This document shows positions 31,832 through 46,564 of a DNA stretch of 63,212 nucleotides, in pieces. The notes beneath the pieces were generated by a model that saw nothing but the letters and a program-made list of their open reading frames with translations, ran no database searches and was not told the origin of the DNA. Within the stretch, counting starts at the first letter, position 1. Each line of letters opens with the position of its first letter. Source of the stretch: JAWLGJ01 sp041685145 (GTDB lineage: Bacteria > Pseudomonadota > Alphaproteobacteria > Rhodospirillales > Magnetospirillaceae); NCBI GenBank assembly GCA_041685145.1, contig JAWLGJ010000016.1, positions 1 to 63,212 of the forward strand. The letters are read 5' to 3'. The translations under genes were made by a program, and so were the position numbers.

Positions 31832-32178
31832 TCCGTCCTTCCAGCATCGCCCCGCGGCGCGGCGGCGGCGGTGTCGGTCACGCCGGGTATGCCGGCACAG
31901 CACTCCTCGCGCACATAGTCCAGAAGTGCCTGTAACCGCGCCGGGCGCGGGCGGCAGATAAGCTGGCGGGAGACGCGCTCCTGCGTCACCAGGCCCGCGT
32001 TCACCAGACGCAGGATGTGATGGGAGAGCGTGGAGGCCGGCAGGCCCAGCAACTGCTGCAAGGCTCCAACGGGCAGGCCGTCAGGCCCCGCCCGCACCAA
32101 CAGGCGGTGGATTTCCAGCCGGGTGGGATGGCCGAGTTCGGCCAGCATTCGGGCTGCGGTCTGCGTGTCCATGTCCAC
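31828..32178 (-). CDS. ArsR-family metalloregulator
   Basis: 116 residues. Winged helix: AARMLAELGHPTRLEIHRLL, LQQLLGLPASTLSHHILRLV and a basic wing. The C-terminal helix carries adjacent cysteines in VREECCAGIP, the position where several ArsR proteins bind arsenite, so it probably represses its own operon with the downstream permease until arsenic (III) or a similar soft metalloid binds. Begins MDMD; either methionine could be the start. Confidence 0.9.
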   Translation of the reverse strand: MDMDTQTAARMLAELGHPTRLEIHRLLVRAGPDGLPVGALQQLLGLPASTLSHHILRLVNAGLVTQERVSRQLICRPRPARLQALLDYVREECCAGIPGVTDTAAAAPRGDAGRTE

Positions 32179-32268
32179 TTTGTGCCACGGGGCACGCCAG
32201 CTTTCAACGACATTTCCGGAATTTTCGAAGTATTGGGAACGGCAAATGCCGCGTCGGCGGTGGCGCGG

Positions 32269-32472
32269 TCAACCGAAGCGGGCGATGCCCAGGACGTCCT
32301 GCAACAGCACCATGAAGAAGAACACCAGGGCGATACAGCCGAACAGCAGGCGCACGAAATCGCGCTCGCCGTCCTCGTTGCGGTAGGTGAGCCCGTGATA
32401 GGCCACCGCCCCGGTCACGATGAGGAAAACGAGATTGACGAGGTTTCCCAGGCTGGAACCGTCCTCAGGCAT
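32269..32472 (-). CDS. Small two-TM membrane protein
   Basis: 67 residues: TM about 10-28 (LVNLVFLIVTGAVAYHGL) and TM about 40-60 (LLFGCIALVFFFMVLLQDVLG) joined by a polar loop NEDGERD. Not recognised by name. Weak ribosome site. 62 nt before the next leftward gene. The gap 32179-32268 has nothing obvious. Confidence 0.65.
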   Translation of the reverse strand: MPEDGSSLGNLVNLVFLIVTGAVAYHGLTYRNEDGERDFVRLLFGCIALVFFFMVLLQDVLGIARFG

Positions 32473-32534
32473 GGACGAAACCTAGCCGCATCCGCCCCCT
32501 GCCGCAACCGGCATCCGATGCGCCGGGGGGCGCC

Positions 32535-33011
32535 TCAGGGCGCCGGATGCGGCCGCACGGCCAGTTCGTCCGCCGAGAAGAAGGGCGGCAGGACCGACAT
32601 CACGCGGCTGGCCTGCCCCCGTGACACCAGGACGCTGACGATCACCACCGCCAGCAGCAGCGCGGCGATGTAAACAAGGCGCCGCAGCGCCTCCTGGCGG
32701 TCGCCGGGAGGCAGCGGCGGTGGCCGCCCAATGGCCGGGGCCGGCATCAGCTCGCCCCGCTGCGCCTGGGCGATGATGCGCCGGGCATAATGGCGGGCCC
32801 AATGCGGCACGATCGAGCGATACATGTACTGGCGAAAGATGCTGTCCACCACCGCCGGCGGCATATCGCGCCCGAACCAGTCGCGGTACGCCATCTCCAG
32901 AATCTGGAACTCGCCGATGTCGAGGATGTTGGCGGCGCTGGCGATCTCCAGCCGTTCGGGGAACTCGTGTTCCTCCGCCTCCGGATTCAAAAGGGTGCGG
33001 AAGAAATCCAT
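32535..33011 (-). CDS. Hypothetical protein with C-terminal TM helix
   Basis: 158 residues, not recognised. N-terminal 100 residues are soluble: MDFFRTLLNPEAEEHEFPER, then ILDIGEFQILEMAYRDWFGR and YRSIVPHWARHYARRI. A proline-rich stretch (RPPPLPPGD) leads to one TM helix about 113-130 and a short tail. The layout suggests a membrane-tethered cytoplasmic domain. GGGGA lies before the ATG. Confidence 0.75.
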   Translation of the reverse strand: MDFFRTLLNPEAEEHEFPERLEIASAANILDIGEFQILEMAYRDWFGRDMPPAVVDSIFRQYMYRSIVPHWARHYARRIIAQAQRGELMPAPAIGRPPPLPPGDRQEALRRLVYIAALLLAVVIVSVLVSRGQASRVMSVLPPFFSADELAVRPHPAP

Positions 33012-33051
33012 AGGGAATCCCCACCGGCCTCGCTTTGCCCCTCAGATGTAA

Positions 33052-33888
33052 TCAGTCGCCGCGGCGCGGCAATTCCCCCACCGCGCGGCCTGCGGCGCGT
33101 TCGGCGAACAGCCGCCCCTGCCCGGCGCACGGCGCCCCAACCCCAGCCAGACGGCGCAGCATCCAGGCAAGGGCATGGTTGGAGGTGGTGACCGGCATAC
33201 CAAGCTCGTCCTCGGCGGCCGTCACGATCTCGGCGGCGCGCAGGCTGGTGCAGGAGACGAAGACGCCGTCGGCCGGGGCCGCCCGGCCCACCGCCAGCGT
33301 TGCCCGCAACAGGCTGTCGGGCGTAATGCGGCAGGCACGCCGGTCGTCGGCCTCGGCCAGGCTTCCCAGCGCCGCCACCCTCAGGCCATGCCGTTCCAGA
33401 TCCGCCCTCAGGCGCCGGTTGATCGCCGGGAGATAGGGCGACAACACCGCCACCCGCCGCACCCCCAGCGCCGCCAGGGCGGCGCGAGCGGCTTCGATGG
33501 GCGTGGCCACGGGCACCCCCGGCCGCACCGCCTGTACGCGCGCCCGCACCCGCGCCTCGCCAATAAGGATCGTCCCCGATGTGCAGCCAAAGGCGATGGC
33601 GGTCAGGGCCTCGCCGGGCAGGATGGCGGCCGCGGCCGCGGCGAGGCCCGGTTCCAGCGCCCGCAGCGAGCCCAGCGTCGCCACGCCCTCGTTGGCCAGG
33701 CGCGTCGTGAACACGGCGACGCCGTCGCCGCAAACCAGGCGACGCAGGTCGCGCTCGATCACCTGATCGCTGCCCAGCGCAATCAGGCCGAGCGCCGCCC
33801 GCCAGGCGATGCCGCCATCGAGGTCATGGGGCAGGCTGCCGGTGTAACGGCAGCCATCCCCGGATTCTTGCCACGCCACCACGGGCAA
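33052..33888 (-). CDS. Asp/Glu racemase-superfamily protein (maleate isomerase-like)
   Basis: 278 residues. The two catalytic cysteines of the superfamily are visible in AIAFGCTSGTILIG and VFVSCTSLRAAEIV, and VAVLSPYLPAINRRL resembles maleate cis-trans isomerases, arylmalonate decarboxylases and ectoine-cluster EutA proteins. The 5' end is uncertain: the longest form uses TTG at 33888, with GTG codons at 33882 and 33879 as alternatives, and its first 25 residues fit the family poorly. Substrate unknown. Confidence 0.82.
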   Translation of the reverse strand: MPVVAWQESGDGCRYTGSLPHDLDGGIAWRAALGLIALGSDQVIERDLRRLVCGDGVAVFTTRLANEGVATLGSLRALEPGLAAAAAAILPGEALTAIAFGCTSGTILIGEARVRARVQAVRPGVPVATPIEAARAALAALGVRRVAVLSPYLPAINRRLRADLERHGLRVAALGSLAEADDRRACRITPDSLLRATLAVGRAAPADGVFVSCTSLRAAEIVTAAEDELGMPVTTSNHALAWMLRRLAGVGAPCAGQGRLFAERAAGRAVGELPRRGD

Positions 33889-33969
33889 GACGTCGCCCGC
33901 CGTCGACGGCGCTTCAAGACCGCGCCCCCCGGCCTATCCCAACCGGCGCGACATCGCATTGCAAAGGGG

Positions 33970-34046
33970 TGGTGGGCCTGGCAGGACTCGAACCTGCAAC
34001 CCGACCGTTATGAGCGGCCTGCTCTGACCAATTGAGCTACAGGCCC
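33970..34046 (-). tRNA. tRNA with anticodon CAU (Ile2 or elongator Met)
   Basis: 77 nt with CCA encoded. Cloverleaf: acceptor GGGCCTG/CAGGCCC, D arm GCTC...GAGC, anticodon arm GGCCG-CTCATAA-CGGTC, variable GGGTT, T arm GCAGG-TTCGAGT-CCTGC. The paired first base rules out initiator tRNA. With CAU it is either elongator tRNA-Met or the tRNA-Ile2 whose C34 is changed to lysidine by TilS; the gene next to rpoD in related bacteria is often the latter. It follows rpoD in the same direction, 90 nt downstream. Confidence 0.95.
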
Positions 34047-34136
34047 CACCGGGGAATGGACGATAGCGCCGGGGGCGGATGCGTCAAGGGGCGGGAATGG
34101 CTCCCGCCCCTTGTAAGCGTTCGCGAGGCTACCGCC

Positions 34137-36137
<2,001 letters not shown>

Positions 36138-36188
36138 TCGGAAAACCGCTCCCCTACTCCATCACCCCACGCGCGCCGTCCCGTGGGC

Positions 36189-38060
36189 TCAATCGTCCGC
36201 TTCGGGCCCGGGCGCGCGCGACCATTCCTCGTCTCCCGCCACGGGAGACTCGTTTACGTCCGTCAATGCTAGGATGCGCCGATAACTCCGCACCGTCGGT
36301 TCCTGGGCAAAGTCCTCGACCGCCTCGCGTCCCTCGCGGCGCCGCTCGACCTCTTGATGGCGCCGGTGGATGTCCCCCCAGGCCGCGAGCACCGTCGCGC
36401 GTGATGCGGTTGATTTTCCCAAGGAGCTACCTATCCCGGAATCGAGTGCCCGGTGAACGGCCCCGCCGAACCCGCACGAAAGTAGGTGGTCCCGCCATTC
36501 CGCGGAGTCAAGGCTGGCGCAATTGCCCAGGTGCTTTAAGACTTCCTGCCGCAGATTGTCAAGTTCGGCATCCCCGAAGGCCATCTCGCCCAGCGGCTCG
36601 CCGACCTCGTCCAACAGCCAGGGATGGCGCAGGATCAGGCCCAGCAACAGGCCCTCGCGCCGCGCCGCCGCCGCCGTTGCCGGACGCACCGGCGCCTGGG
36701 CCCCTCGCAGGCGCCCGTCGGGTCCACGATAGCGCATGTCCCCCGCCGCGGGCGGCGCGGCACCACGGTGGGCACGCACCTGCGCGCGCGGCCGCCGGGC
36801 CTTCAGGGCCTGCCACAGCCGCTCGCGCAGCGCCCGCTCGTAGTGCTGGCGCACCGAGGCGTCGGCGATGGCGGCGACCGCCTGGCGCATTTCGCGCTCC
36901 AGCCCCGCGACGCGCTCGGGGGTGTCGAGCCTGTGGCCCTCGGTCAGCCGGCGCCACAGCATCTCCGACAGCGGGCTGGCGGCCTCCAGTACCGCCCGCA
37001 CCGCCCCGGCGCCGCGCGAGCGCACCAGGCTGTCGGGGTCGTCGCCGGGCGGCAGCATGGCGAAGCGCAGGCTGTGGCCCGGCTTCAGCAGCGGCAGGGC
37101 GCGTTCGGCGGCGCGCGCCGCCGCGCGGCCGCCGGCGGCGTCGCCGTCGAAGCACAGCACCGGCTCGGGCGCCAGGCGCCACATCTCCTCGATCTGTCGC
37201 TCGGTCAGGGCCGTCCCCAGGGGCGCCACCGCCCCCGGCAGACCGCCCTGCGCCAGGGCGATCACGTCCATATAGCCCTCCACCGCCACCAGCAGGCCGG
37301 TTTCCCGGGCGGGCTGCCTGGCCTGGGCGAGGCCGTAAAGAACCTCTCTCTTGTGGAACAACGGCGTGTCGGGAGAGTTCAGGTATTTCGGCTGCCCGTC
37401 GTCGAGCACGCGCCCCCCGAAACCGATCACCCGTCCCCGCCGGTCGGTGATCGGGAAAATCACGCGGCCGCGAAAGCGGTCGTAGGGGTTCCCGGAGTCG
37501 GGTTTGATAAGCAGTCCGGCCTCAACGAGTACCCCTTCCGGGATGTTCTGCGCCGTCAGGGCGCGTTTGAGCGCCTCGCGCGAGGCCGGGGCATACCCCA
37601 GACGGAAGCGGGCGATGGTTTCATCGGCGAGCCCCCTCCCCTTGAGGTAAGCCAGGGCGTCGCGGCCCTGCGGCGCCCTGAGGGCCGCCTCGAACCAGCG
37701 ACAGGCGGCCTCGTTGGCCTCGGCCAGGGTGGTCTGCCGCCGCGCCTTCTCGCGGGCCTGGGGGTCGGGGCGCGGCACCTCCAGCCCCGCCTCCGCCGCC
37801 AGCCGCTCCACCGCCTCGGGAAAGGCCAGATTGGCGGCGCGCATCTCGAAGCCGATGACGTCGCCATGCGCGCCGCAGCCAAAACAGTGGAAGAAGCCCT
37901 TGTCCTCGTTGACGGTGAAGGACGGGGTCTTCTCGTTGTGAAAGGGGCACAGGCCCTGATACTCCCGCCCCCGGCGCACCAGACGCACCCGCCGGCCGAT
38001 CACCTCGGGCAGCGACAGGCGGGCGCGAAGCTCGTCGAGGAATTGCGGCGGAAACGCCAT
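36189..38060 (-). CDS. dnaG: DNA primase
   Basis: 623 residues. Makes RNA primers at the replication fork. CHC2 zinc site: C38, H41 (CPFHNEKTPSF) and C59, C62 (CFGCGAHGD). TOPRIM core: LVAVEGYMDVIALAQGG and CFDGDAAGGRAA. The C-terminal helicase-interaction region is present but less conserved and ends in a charged tail. The ATG at 38060 follows AAGAAGG; a GTG two codons earlier is possible. yqeY lies 73 nt upstream. Confidence 0.97.
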   Translation of the reverse strand: MAFPPQFLDELRARLSLPEVIGRRVRLVRRGREYQGLCPFHNEKTPSFTVNEDKGFFHCFGCGAHGDVIGFEMRAANLAFPEAVERLAAEAGLEVPRPDPQAREKARRQTTLAEANEAACRWFEAALRAPQGRDALAYLKGRGLADETIARFRLGYAPASREALKRALTAQNIPEGVLVEAGLLIKPDSGNPYDRFRGRVIFPITDRRGRVIGFGGRVLDDGQPKYLNSPDTPLFHKREVLYGLAQARQPARETGLLVAVEGYMDVIALAQGGLPGAVAPLGTALTERQIEEMWRLAPEPVLCFDGDAAGGRAAARAAERALPLLKPGHSLRFAMLPPGDDPDSLVRSRGAGAVRAVLEAASPLSEMLWRRLTEGHRLDTPERVAGLEREMRQAVAAIADASVRQHYERALRERLWQALKARRPRAQVRAHRGAAPPAAGDMRYRGPDGRLRGAQAPVRPATAAAARREGLLLGLILRHPWLLDEVGEPLGEMAFGDAELDNLRQEVLKHLGNCASLDSAEWRDHLLSCGFGGAVHRALDSGIGSSLGKSTASRATVLAAWGDIHRRHQEVERRREGREAVEDFAQEPTVRSYRRILALTDVNESPVAGDEEWSRAPGPEADD

Positions 38061-38133
38061 CGGCACCTTCTTGTCCGCAGCGTCGGAATGGGCGGCCGGA
38101 GGGGCGCGGCACGGCGCGCCCCGGCGCGGCCGG

Positions 38134-38589
38134 CTAGCCCAACTGTTCCTTCACGATCGCGCTGGCCTTGGCGAAGTCCATGCGCCCGGCGTGGCGTTCG
38201 CGCAGCAGCGCCATGACACGCCCCATGTCCTTGAGGCCGGCGGCGCCGATCTCGGTCACCACGGCGTTCACCGCCTGGCGCATCTCGTCCTCGGTCATCT
38301 GGCGGGGCAGGAAGCCCTCGATGATCTTGATCTCCTCGGCCTCCTGCTCGGCCAATTCCAGGCGCCCGCCCTGCTCGTACATGGCGATGCTCTCGCGGCG
38401 CTGCTTCACCATCGATTGCAGCATCTGCAAAATGTCGTCGTCGGAAATGCCCTCGGTGGCGCCGCGCGACCGGGCGGCGATGTCGCGGTCCTTGAGCGCC
38501 GCCAGGATCAGCCGCAGCGTCGAGACGGTGCGGGCGTCCTTGGCCAGCATGGCGGCCTTGAGGGCGTCGTTGAGGCGCGAGCGCAGCAT
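38134..38589 (-). CDS. GatB/YqeY-domain protein
   Basis: 151 residues, the YqeY form. Starts MLRSRLNDALKAAMLAKDA; family segments IEGFLPRQMTEDEMRQAV and LKDMGRVMALLRERHAGRMD. YqeY is a stand-alone version of the GatB tail domain, probably tRNA-linked, often next to dnaG and rpoD as here. AAGGGG before the ATG. Divergent from carA. Confidence 0.95.
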   Translation of the reverse strand: MLRSRLNDALKAAMLAKDARTVSTLRLILAALKDRDIAARSRGATEGISDDDILQMLQSMVKQRRESIAMYEQGGRLELAEQEAEEIKIIEGFLPRQMTEDEMRQAVNAVVTEIGAAGLKDMGRVMALLRERHAGRMDFAKASAIVKEQLG

Positions 38590-38744
38590 TGACGCAACCC
38601 CTTCCTTCCCTGGCGCCGGCGTTCGGCGCCGGCGGGCAAACGTTGAAGACTAAACGAATCGCCCCGCCACCGCAAAGGACTTGCGCCGGGGGCGGCACGC
38701 ATATCGACCGTGGCCGCGGTTTTGTCAATCGTCTCGGGGAATTC

Positions 38745-38773
38745 TTGACGCGCCGCGGCGATTTGCCTATCTA
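38745..38773 (+). promoter_or_regulatory. Promoter of carA
   Basis: TTGACG (38745-38750), 17-nt spacer, TATCTA (38768-38773). A very good sigma-70 match in the 289-nt yqeY-carA gap; transcription would start near 38780, leaving a leader of about 100 nt before carA. No attenuator was recognised in that leader. Confidence 0.7.
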
Positions 38774-38878
38774 TCGCCCAATTTGCCCGCCCCCAGATGC
38801 CGCCCCGGCTGGCGCCTCGCCTCGGCGATGCGCCGGTGGTCGCTGCGCGGGCGGTGGGCTCGACGCAAGGTCTTTCCG

Positions 38879-40072
<1,194 letters not shown>

Positions 40073-40075
40073 GTG

Positions 40076-40102
40076 CACCACGAAGGCACGAAGGACACGA
40101 AG
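40076..40102. repeat. Left 27-nt terminal inverted repeat of GxxExxY cassette
   Basis: Begins CACCACGAAGGCACGAAGG and is itself made of reiterated CACGAAGG-like units. It is a perfect reverse complement of 40477-40503. It starts 3 nt after the carA stop and its last part (GAAGGACACGAAG) can act as ribosome site for the GTG at 40103. Confidence 0.92.
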
Positions 40103-40474
40103 GTGGAGTTCGATGAAGTCACCCGACGGGTTATTGGACTGGCCATTGATGTCCACCGCGCCTTAGGACCGGGATTACTGGAATCCGCTTACGAAGAGTG
40201 CCTGTGCCATGACCTCAAGGAGAACGGCCTTGCTTTCACGCGCCAGGTGCCCTTGCCGATCACCTACAAGACGGTCAAGCTGGACTGCGCGTACCGCATG
40301 GATCTGGTCATCGAGAATTGCGTCGTTGTCGAAATCAAGGCAGTTGAACGCCTCTTGCCAATCCATGAAGCGCAGCTTTTGACCTATTTGCGCCTTTCCG
40401 GGATACGGACGGGATTGTTGATGAACTTCTGTTCCGAGCGGCTGAAGGACGGCATTCGAAGATTTGTCTTGTAA
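40103..40474 (+). CDS. GxxExxY protein (PD-(D/E)xK-like) inside an inverted-repeat cassette
   Basis: 123 residues from GTG 40103; a GTG at 40073 within the left repeat is the alternative. The name-giving motif is GLLESAY (G-x2-E-x2-Y) after HRALGPG. RMDLVIENCVVVEIKAVERL fits the PD-(D/E)xK nuclease-like core (D...E-x-K), and LLTYLRLSGIRTGLLMNF is a family hallmark. Function of the family is not established; it occurs in scattered, often multiple copies. G+C is visibly lower than in carA and carB. It sits in the middle of the carAB pair, co-directional, so carB would be read through it. No transposase is present. Confidence 0.92.
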   Translation: MEFDEVTRRVIGLAIDVHRALGPGLLESAYEECLCHDLKENGLAFTRQVPLPITYKTVKLDCAYRMDLVIENCVVVEIKAVERLLPIHEAQLLTYLRLSGIRTGLLMNFCSERLKDGIRRFVL

Positions 40475-40476
40475 TT

Positions 40477-40503
40477 CTTCGTGTCCTTCGTGCCTTCGTG
40501 GTG
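40477..40503. repeat. Right 27-nt terminal inverted repeat of GxxExxY cassette
   Basis: Exact reverse complement of 40076-40102, beginning 2 nt after the GxxExxY stop and ending 27 nt before carB. GTGA/TCAC recurs just outside both repeats, so the symmetry extends imperfectly. RNA from this segment could fold into one long stem with the gene in the loop. Confidence 0.92.
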
Positions 40504-40530
40504 GATCACATTCGTTAGAAGCAGCCGGAT

Positions 40531-43835
<3,305 letters not shown>

Positions 43836-43839
<4 letters not shown>

Positions 43840-44744
43840 AGCCGCTCCCACTGCATGGCATTTAGAGCGGCAACCCGCTTCTCGATCGGGGGATGCGTAT
43901 CTAGAGGGGAGGTGAAATCAACTGGACCGTCGGCATCAACCAGTTCAAGAGCACTCAGAATTGCTTCGCGTCCGGCGAGCCTGCCAGCAAACAGATCTGC
44001 CTCAAATTCCTGGCGTCTGCTATGTGCCGCCGCAACAAATGAAAACGCATACCTTAGTGCATTTGGTAAATAGAAAATTAGGGTGAACATAACCCCATAA
44101 AATATTATGGCAGATAGTATAATGAGGGCGGCGCTTACATGGTCAAATAACCACATAACCAACGCACCGAGTAATGCGAAAGGGGCAGCAGCACTCAATA
44201 TCCGGATACCGAACTCGCCCACGAAAGTGCAGAATATTGCTGGATAAATTAGCAACGCCGAGTGCATCGCTAGTATGTATGCCTTGTTCAAGGAATCGCC
44301 ATTGGCTATATGACCTAGCTCGTGATAAGATATTGCTTTTAACTCTTTTTCGCTCGCCGCAGAAATTAGCTGTGTAGAAAATGCTACTATATGACGTCTA
44401 GGAAAGAAGGAGGATATTGCAAAAGCGTTTGAATACGGGCTTTCGAAAACACCTACACTTATCTTTGTTTCATCCAAACCCGCCCTCTTCGCAAGGGGGG
44501 CGACAAATTTATTTAAACTTCGCTCATTTATTATATTGAGCTGCTTATGGACCTTGCTTATCGGGTTTTTAAGATAAGACACCGTCGATACAAAGGGAAG
44601 AAACAGTGCAACCGCGACTATTATCACGGCCTCCTGTTGTGTTTCGGACAAAAAGGAGTTGGCATCAGAGGCGAGCACAATAAGAGCTGCGGGAAACCCC
44701 GTCATGATGGCCGTCACGACAGCTTTGGCAAAGTTAGCGTACAT
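43836..44744 (-). CDS. M48-family metalloprotease, AT-rich, probably acquired
   Basis: 302 residues. HtpX/Ste24-like membrane peptidase: TM segments about 8-25, 38-55, 155-176, 180-200 and 205-225; zinc motif YHELGHIANGD (HELGH 141-145) and third-ligand region RRQEFEADLFAGR. Base composition is far more AT-rich than any neighbour, with many ATA/TTA-type codons, so recent horizontal gain is likely. It faces carB and overlaps the carB stop by 4 nt. Start ATG at 44744 follows AAGGGTGGGG. Role: membrane protein quality control or a defence-related protease; undecided. Confidence 0.88.
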
Positions 44745-44852
44745 CTGCCCCACCCTTTCCCGTTTTGTTAGGTTATCACATGGCACACGCGCGCGAAAGA
44801 CGCAGAAGGAGTCGCCCTGATAGCTGGAGACAGACAGGCCGCCGGCGCTGAC

Positions 44853-44881
44853 TTGATGTCGCCCCGCCGCAGTCGTATTTT
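44853..44881 (+). promoter_or_regulatory. Promoter of greA
   Basis: TTGATG (44853-44858), 17-nt spacer, TATTTT (44876-44881). Start predicted near 44888, which leaves a leader of about 68 nt containing the hairpin at 44906-44928. Confidence 0.65.
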
Positions 44882-44905
44882 GGTAGCGCGTTCTGAAGTT
44901 ACGCC

Positions 44906-44928
44906 GGGGCGGACCGGTGGTCCGCCCC
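44906..44928 (+). terminator. Hairpin in the greA leader, attenuator-like
   Basis: GGGGCGGACC, loop GGT, GGTCCGCCCC: a perfect 10-bp stem followed by CTTTCGTTGT. It lies between the predicted greA start and its ribosome site. Either it is the old carB terminator or a leader terminator comparable to the one that limits greA in Escherichia coli. Confidence 0.6.
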
Positions 44929-44955
44929 CTTTCGTTGTCGAAAGAGGTCTTCCGG

Positions 44956-45429
44956 ATGGAAAAGATACCTATGACGCCGGACGGGCTCGCCCGGCTGCAG
45001 GAGGAATTGAAGACGCTGAAGTCGGTGGAGCGCCCGGCGGTCATCCGCGCCATCGCCGACGCGCGCGAGCACGGCGACCTGTCCGAGAACGCCGAATACC
45101 ACGCCGCGCGCGAGCGCCAGAGCTTCATCGAAGGCCGCCTCGCCGAGCTTGAGGACATCATCAGCCGCGCCCAGGTCATCGACGTCCAGCACCTGGACGG
45201 CGACCAGGTGCGCTTCGGCGCCACCGTCACCCTGGCCGACGAGGAAAGCGACGAAGAGGCGGTTTATCAGATCGTCGGCGCCCACGAGGCCGACATCAAG
45301 TCCGGCCGCCTGTCGGTGCACTCGCCGCTGGCCCGCGCCCTGATCGGCAAGCACATCGGCGACACCGTCGAGGTCAACACCCCCGGCGGCGGCCGTTCCT
45401 ACGAAATCGTCGACGTGCGTTTCGGCTGA
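44956..45429 (+). CDS. greA: Transcription elongation factor GreA
   Basis: 157 residues. Rescues backtracked RNA polymerase by stimulating transcript cleavage. N-terminal coiled coil with the tip acids in AREHGDLSENAEYHAARE; C-terminal FKBP-like domain ends in GKHIGDTVEVNTPGGGRSYE. ATG at 44956 gives MEKIPMTPDGLARLQEEL; AGAGG lies before it. Full length. Confidence 0.97.
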   Translation: MEKIPMTPDGLARLQEELKTLKSVERPAVIRAIADAREHGDLSENAEYHAARERQSFIEGRLAELEDIISRAQVIDVQHLDGDQVRFGATVTLADEESDEEAVYQIVGAHEADIKSGRLSVHSPLARALIGKHIGDTVEVNTPGGGRSYEIVDVRFG

Positions 45430-45474
45430 GGCCGGCGCGCAACGTGCGCCCGGCGAGGGCCATAATAGACACGC

Positions 45475-46485
45475 CTAGACCCCGTAGTAGTCCCGGTACC
45501 ACGCGACGAACCGCCCCACGCCCTCCTCGATGGGGGTGGCGGGGCGGTAACCGACGGCGGCTTCGAGGGCGGCGGTGTCGGCCCAGGTGATGGGAACGTC
45601 ACCCGGCTGCATGGGCAGCAGGCGCTTGTCGGCGACGCGCCCGAGGGCCGCCTCCAGCACCTCGATATAGCGGGTCAGCCTCTCCGGGCGGCCCTTGCCG
45701 ATGTTGAACAGGCGATACGGCGCCACGCCCGAGGAATCGGGCCGGGGCCGGTCGGCGTTCCAGGCCGGGTCGGGCGCCGGCACTCGGTCCAGCACGCGCA
45801 CCACCCCCTCGACGATGTCGTCGATATAGGTGAAGTCGCGCTGCATGTCGCCGTGGTTGTAGACCTCGATGGGCTGCCCCTCCAGGATCGCCTTGGTGAA
45901 CCGGAACAGCGCCATATCGGGCCGCCCCCAGGGACCGTAGACGGTGAAGAAGCGCAAGCCCGTCGCCGGGATGTCGAACAGATGGGCGTAGGCGTGCGCC
46001 ATCGCCTCGTTGGCCTTCTTGGTGGCGGCGTATAGGCTGACGGGATGGTCGGCGGGATGGTTCTCGCGGAACGGCGTGGCGTGGTCGGCGCCATAGACGG
46101 AACTCGTCGAGGCGAACACCAGATGCCGCACCCCGACGGCGCGGCAGCCCTCCAGCACGTTGAGAAAGCCGACCAGATTGGCGTCGGCGTAGGAATGCGG
46201 CTCCTCCAGGCTGTAGCGGACGCCGGCCTGGGCGGCGAGATGCACCACCCGCCGGGGTCGTTCGGCCGCAAACAGCGCCGCCACCGCCGCGCGGTCGGCA
46301 AGGTCGACGCGGGCGTCGCGGTAACCGGGGTGGGAATCCAGCCGCTTCAGGCGGTCGCGCTTCAGCGTCACGTCGTAATAGGGCGACAGGTTGTCGACCC
46401 CCACCACCGCCTCGCCCCGGCGCAGCAGGGCGAGGGCCACATGATTGCCGATGAATCCGGCGGCGCCGGTCACGAGGATCGTCAT
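45475..46485 (-). CDS. UDP-glucuronate 4-epimerase-like NAD-dependent epimerase
   Basis: 336 residues, extended SDR. Rossmann start MTILVTGAAGFIGNHVALAL, SLYAATKKANEAMAHAY with the YxxxK catalytic pair, VYGPWGRPDMALFRFT and NHGDMQRDFTYIDDIVEG are typical of UDP-glucuronate/CapI-type epimerases that make UDP-galacturonate for capsule or lipopolysaccharide. ATG at 46485 with GGTGA before it is preferred to a GTG three codons upstream. No glycosyltransferase genes are next to it. Confidence 0.9.
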   Translation of the reverse strand: MTILVTGAAGFIGNHVALALLRRGEAVVGVDNLSPYYDVTLKRDRLKRLDSHPGYRDARVDLADRAAVAALFAAERPRRVVHLAAQAGVRYSLEEPHSYADANLVGFLNVLEGCRAVGVRHLVFASTSSVYGADHATPFRENHPADHPVSLYAATKKANEAMAHAYAHLFDIPATGLRFFTVYGPWGRPDMALFRFTKAILEGQPIEVYNHGDMQRDFTYIDDIVEGVVRVLDRVPAPDPAWNADRPRPDSSGVAPYRLFNIGKGRPERLTRYIEVLEAALGRVADKRLLPMQPGDVPITWADTAALEAAVGYRPATPIEEGVGRFVAWYRDYYGV

Positions 46486-46564
46486 GGTCTTCACCGCCTA
46501 ACCGTCCGTCGCCGGCGCGATGATGCCTCAGGCAACCGGCGGTCGCAACCGCCCAAAGGAAACC

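Noticed and set aside
33970..34046. Initiator tRNA-fMet
   Set aside because: The first acceptor base pair is a normal G-C pair, whereas initiator tRNAs have an unpaired first base; so Ile2 or elongator Met.
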